Below are positions 6,391-8,364 of a stretch of 8,364 bases of DNA, piece by piece (the first letter of the stretch is position 1; each line of letters opens with the position of its first letter). Source of the DNA: a bacterium (lineage in GTDB: Bacteria > Patescibacteriota > 4484-211); assembly GCA_027020325.1 (NCBI GenBank), contig JALUVT010000107.1, positions 1 through 8,364 on the forward strand. The letters are read 5' to 3'. The notes under the pieces were generated by a model, which was given only the letters and a program-made list of their open reading frames with translations, did no database searches and was not told the DNA's origin. A program made the translations under genes and the position numbers.

Positions 6391-6616
6391 AATTTTTTCC
6401 TCCTCGCACGGACGCAGTTTAGCCAAAAGCATCACCTGGCGTTTTTTAGCCACCTTAACCACCATGAGTTTGGTTTACCTTTTTACTTCTAATTTCAAAA
6501 CTTCAGTTGAGTTGGGAGGCTTGGAATTGATGGCCAAATTAATGCTCTATTACCTCCATGAACGCTATTGGTTGCGGATTAAGTGGGGATTAAAAAACGA
6601 GGAAAAGATGGTATAA
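6377..6616 (+). CDS. DUF2061 small membrane protein
   Basis: A 79-residue membrane protein of the DUF2061 family, whose function is unknown. Family marks are AKSITWRFLATLTT (16-29) and the C-terminal KLMLYYLHERYWLRIKWG (54-71). Two hydrophobic segments (about 22-37 and 45-60) suggest a hairpin in the cytoplasmic membrane. Length is normal. The ATG at 6377 overlaps sufU by 14 bases, the same overlap length as sufC/sufB, so it probably belongs to the suf transcript. Its last codons (ATG GTA TAA) also form the -10 box of the tRNA promoter. A role in Fe-S or sulfur metabolism is suggested only by position. Confidence 0.85.
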   Translation: MRKIKIFSSSHGRSLAKSITWRFLATLTTMSLVYLFTSNFKTSVELGGLELMAKLMLYYLHERYWLRIKWGLKNEEKMV

Positions 6617-6617
6617 T
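6590..6617 (+). promoter_or_regulatory. Extended -10 promoter for tRNA-Ser
   Basis: A perfect TATAAT (6612-6617) is preceded by TG one base upstream (6609-6610), an extended -10. The -35 is weak (TTAAAA at 6590-6595, spacer 16). The predicted start near 6624 leaves a leader of about 12 bases before the mature tRNA. The box overlaps the stop codon of the DUF2061 gene. Confidence 0.6.
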
Positions 6618-6635
6618 TTGAGCAATCTTTTTCCG

Positions 6636-6724
6636 GGAGGGGTCGCGTAGTTGGTCCATCGCGCCTGCTTGGAGAGCAGGTGAGCCTTTGGCTCACGTGG
6701 GTTCGAATCCCACCCCCTCCGCCA
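6636..6724 (+). tRNA. tRNA-Ser (anticodon GGA)
   Basis: Class II tRNA that decodes TCC and TCT. The 7-bp acceptor stem is 6636-6642 with 6714-6720 (GGAGGGG/CCCCTCC). The 3-bp D stem is 6645-6647 with 6660-6662. The anticodon stem is 6664-6668 with 6676-6680, and its loop TTGGAGA gives anticodon GGA at 6671-6673. The long variable arm has a 6-bp stem (6681-6686 with 6690-6695) closed by TTT. The T arm is 6697-6701 with 6709-6713 and the loop TTCGAAT. The discriminator is G6721, the usual serine identity base, and CCA (6722-6724) is encoded. A tRNA with all arms paired and a serine-type variable arm leaves little doubt. Confidence 0.97.
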
Positions 6725-6777
6725 AGGATTAATACCAAGCTCAACATATCCCTGGTTTAAAAATTAATCTCCCTTGG
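6722..6777 (+). repeat. Imperfect inverted repeat behind the tRNA
   Basis: CCAAGGATTAAT (6722-6733) pairs with ATTAAT (6763-6768) and CCTTGG (6772-6777), 12 bp with a three-base bulge. The left arm begins with the CCA tail of the tRNA. A further ACCA/TGGT pairing (6734-6737 with 6753-6756) lies inside. No T-run follows, so it is not a standard terminator. It could be a tRNA 3'-processing structure or the trace of an insertion. Confidence 0.45.
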
Positions 6778-6795
6778 ACACCGCACATAAAGGTA

Positions 6796-6824
6796 TTGAT
6801 TTAGACTTATCAATTAAGTATAAT
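6796..6824 (+). promoter_or_regulatory. Strong sigma70-type promoter in the intergenic stretch
   Basis: TTGATT (6796-6801) and a perfect TATAAT (6819-6824) with a 17-bp spacer. The predicted start near 6831 lies about 170 bases ahead of the glycosyltransferase ATG. This is unlike the two near-leaderless promoters elsewhere in the window, and it leaves room for a structured leader or a small RNA. Confidence 0.62.
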
Positions 6825-6848
6825 AAGGCTCCTATCATATTGGCGTTG

Positions 6849-6875
6849 GCTTTTTACTCAACAGAGCTAAAAAGC
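6849..6875 (+). repeat. Hairpin in the predicted leader or small RNA
   Basis: GCTTTTTACTC (6849-6859) pairs with GAG-C-TAAAAAGC (6864-6875) around an AACA loop: 11 bp with one bulged C. It lies about 18 bases after the predicted start from the promoter at 6796-6824. No T-run follows, so it is not a terminator. It may be a structural part of the transcript. Confidence 0.45.
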
Positions 6876-6999
6876 AAGAAAAACTGCCGTTAAATTTACT
6901 TTTCGCTATCCCCTCACTAAATAAAGCAAGGTCGGTTTCTAGAGTTTTATTTATTTCGCCTTATTTTTTTTAATTTTTTGCCAAACAAAAAACTGAAAA

Positions 7000-7974
7000 A
7001 TGAAGGCACTAAAAAAACAATACCGTCATCAACTTTCGGTAATTGTTCCTTTATTAACAAGGGATTTATCTCATTTGTCGCATATTATTAATTTCACCAC
7101 TTATTTGGAAAAAGAAAAAATAAATTTTGAATTGATCTTGGTGATTAATGGGTTAAAAAGTTTAGATTTGGCTTCAATAAATAAACTTGAAAATAAATTT
7201 AAGATTAAAAATATCAAAATTTTAAAATTTAAAGAAAACTTAATCATTGGAAAGGCTCGTAATATTGGTGCGACTAAGGCCACAGGTAAATTTTTGTTGT
7301 TTATGGATGCTGATGTCGAAGTTCCTTCAGAATCAATTAGCCCTCTTTTGCAGGCTATTGAATTAATGGAAAAAAAGGCGAATTATGCGGCTTTACTTCC
7401 CCAACCCTTAAAACTATTGGGTAATAAATGGAGTTTTTTAGATAATAAAGAAGATCGTCGGTCCTACCTTTCTCGAATAACAAAGAAGAAAATCAAAATT
7501 CTTTTCGGGCCTTTTTCATTGATTAAAGCAAATTGTTTTTTTCAGGTTGGAAAGTGGGAAGATCGTGTAATTTGTGCTGAGGATAGAGATTTAGCGGCAA
7601 AACTTCTAAAAGCGGGATATTCCATTTTATATTACCCACAACTAAAAGTCTTGCATAAAAATCCATCAAACTTGAAACGAATAATTCAGCGCAAAATTTT
7701 TCATGCTCACGCCAATGCAATAGTTTATTTAAAATATCCTGAAATCTATAATAAGAAAATCTCGGATTGGATCAAAATGTACATTTCTATTTTTGACCGT
7801 CGCTATCTAATTGCGAGTACAACTTATATTTTTGTCTTAATCTTCTATACCGCTGTTTTTTATTTCCTGCTTTTCCGTCTAAGGTTAATCCGTCGAATAT
7901 TAATTCTTTTTCCCCAAAGCCGAAAGTTAATCGAATTTTGGATTGGGAAGAATTATGTCGAAGCAATCCTCTAA
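7000..7974 (+). CDS. Family 2 glycosyltransferase with C-terminal membrane segment
   Basis: A GT-A fold, family 2 glycosyltransferase that probably moves a sugar from a nucleotide-sugar to a cell-surface glycan or lipid carrier at the inner face of the membrane. LSVIVPLL (12-19) is the usual first strand. GKARNIGATKATGKFLLFMD (84-103) leads into the DxD-type metal site MDADVE (D103, D105). AEDRDLAAKLLKAGY (193-207) holds the acidic E194/D195 motif. A membrane segment lies at about 270-293, followed by a basic tail. The 324-residue length is normal. The gene is visibly more AT-rich and Lys/Ile/Asn-rich than the operon upstream. The ATG at 7000 is chosen because it lies close before the first strand and follows an in-frame TGA at 6994. 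It overlaps the next gene by 20 bases. Donor and acceptor cannot be told from sequence. Confidence 0.88.
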   Translation: MKALKKQYRHQLSVIVPLLTRDLSHLSHIINFTTYLEKEKINFELILVINGLKSLDLASINKLENKFKIKNIKILKFKENLIIGKARNIGATKATGKFLLFMDADVEVPSESISPLLQAIELMEKKANYAALLPQPLKLLGNKWSFLDNKEDRRSYLSRITKKKIKILFGPFSLIKANCFFQVGKWEDRVICAEDRDLAAKLLKAGYSILYYPQLKVLHKNPSNLKRIIQRKIFHAHANAIVYLKYPEIYNKKISDWIKMYISIFDRRYLIASTTYIFVLIFYTAVFYFLLFRLRLIRRILILFPQSRKLIEFWIGKNYVEAIL

Positions 7975-8364
7975 AAAAATAAAAATTCCGCCCGATTTGC
8001 TAAAAATATTAAAAAAAGCAGGCTTGTCTCCTTTTGAATTACAAAGCTGGAAAAAGACTGTTAACTATTCAATTTCAGCTTCGATAAACTACATTTTATT
8101 TTTTCAAGATACTACGCTCTTTTTAAAAAGATATCGCGAAAATGCCTTCCCCTATAATGAGTTTGATACTTTGGAAATATTAACTAAGATAAAAGGGAAA
8201 GGATTTTATTTACCCCGAATAATAAAAAAACAGAAGGGGGCAGAACCTTTTTTACTTCAAGAATATCTTCCTTTTCCTTCTTTAAATAAAAAGAAACTAG
8301 GAGTAGAAGATTTAAATCACTTTTTAATTAGATATCGTCTTTTTCATAACTCTCTCCCTACAAA
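7955..8364 (+). CDS. Kinase-like protein (APH/phosphotransferase fold), 3' partial
   Basis: An open frame from ATG 7955 to the right edge (136 codons, no stop). The product starts MSKQSSKKIKIPPDLLKILK and contains strands that look like the N-lobe of aminoglycoside-phosphotransferase-type kinases. TLFLKRYRENAFPYNEFDTL supplies a candidate ATP-binding lysine and an acidic helix, LPRII follows, and FLLQEYLPF looks like the hinge segment. The catalytic lobe lies beyond the window, so the assignment is tentative. It overlaps the glycosyltransferase by 20 bases and shares its AT-rich composition, so the two are probably one operon; a sugar or lipid kinase in surface glycan synthesis would fit. Alternatives are a WaaP-like lipopolysaccharide kinase or a choline-kinase relative. 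Confidence 0.6.
   Translation, partial: MSKQSSKKIKIPPDLLKILKKAGLSPFELQSWKKTVNYSISASINYILFFQDTTLFLKRYRENAFPYNEFDTLEILTKIKGKGFYLPRIIKKQKGAEPFLLQEYLPFPSLNKKKLGVEDLNHFLIRYRLFHNSLPT

Larger units (their letters stand above)
6725..6999. other. Non-coding stretch between tRNA-Ser and glycosyltransferase
   Basis: 275 bases without a supported gene. It holds the tail of the inverted repeat at 6722-6777, a good promoter at 6796-6824, a hairpin at 6849-6875, and a T-rich end (6961-6979). One + frame is open for 48 codons from 6827 to a TAA at 6971 but has no ATG, GTG or TTG start, so I do not call it. The stretch may be a long 5' leader for the glycosyltransferase operon or a separate small RNA. Confidence 0.6.

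Noticed and set aside
6565..6747. Open frame of 60 codons on the - strand with a GGGGGIRTHV-like product
   Set aside because: It is the antisense of tRNA-Ser; this kind of spurious protein arises wherever a class II serine tRNA is read backwards.
6822..6965. AATAAGGC (6822-6829) pairing with GCCTTATT (6958-6965)
   Set aside because: The left arm lies before the predicted transcript start, so it would not form in the RNA; an 8-base match at this distance can be chance.
6827..6973. Open + frame of 48 codons between tRNA and glycosyltransferase
   Set aside because: No ATG, GTG or TTG start, no recognisable family, and it overlaps likely RNA structure.
1..8364. CRISPR arrays, insertion sequences, transposases, rRNA
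   Set aside because: No regularly spaced direct repeats, no transposase-like protein and no rRNA sequence was seen on either strand.

Overview
The window reads as a compact bacterial chromosome segment with housekeeping genes on the + strand. Genes overlap or abut, there are almost no Shine-Dalgarno sequences, the standard code is used (TGA as stop), and the iron-sulfur operon is slimmed down. Together these suggest a small-genome lineage such as Candidate Phyla Radiation/Patescibacteria. That assignment is inference; no phylogenetic marker was compared.

Layout. (1) Positions 1-771 hold the C-terminal ATPase domain of a Clp/Hsp100 unfoldase, cut by the left edge. (2) A promoter overlaps its stop codon and drives rplS (ribosomal protein L19), yraN (UPF0102 nuclease-fold protein) and an unrecognised 97-residue basic protein, all overlapping. 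(3) One - strand gene (1781-2449) converges on that operon and overlaps its end. It encodes a degenerate Nudix-like protein. (4) From a second, nearly identical promoter (TTGTTT-17 bp-TACAAT) starts a tight operon: a small MscS-related 'conserved TM helix' membrane protein, SufC, SufB, a half-size SufD, a short SufU, and a DUF2061 membrane protein. (5) A class II tRNA-Ser(GGA) with encoded CCA follows, with its own extended -10 promoter. (6) A 275-bp non-coding stretch carries two hairpins and a strong sigma70-type promoter. (7) Composition then becomes clearly more AT-rich, with a family 2 glycosyltransferase overlapping a kinase-like (aminoglycoside phosphotransferase fold) gene cut by the right edge.

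How the genes work together. SufB, SufC and the mini-SufD would form the SufBCD-type scaffold/ATPase that builds Fe-S clusters, with SufU as sulfur carrier. No cysteine desulfurase (SufS), SufE or SufA lies in the window, so the sulfur donor must be encoded elsewhere or be different. SufD lacks its N-terminal half. SufU has family-typical ligands but IscU-like spacing. This reduced suf operon, led by a membrane channel-like gene and closed by DUF2061, is the most interesting part. The near-leaderless promoters, the Clp ATPase without a visible ClpP-docking loop and the Nudix-like protein with a broken Nudix box are secondary points.
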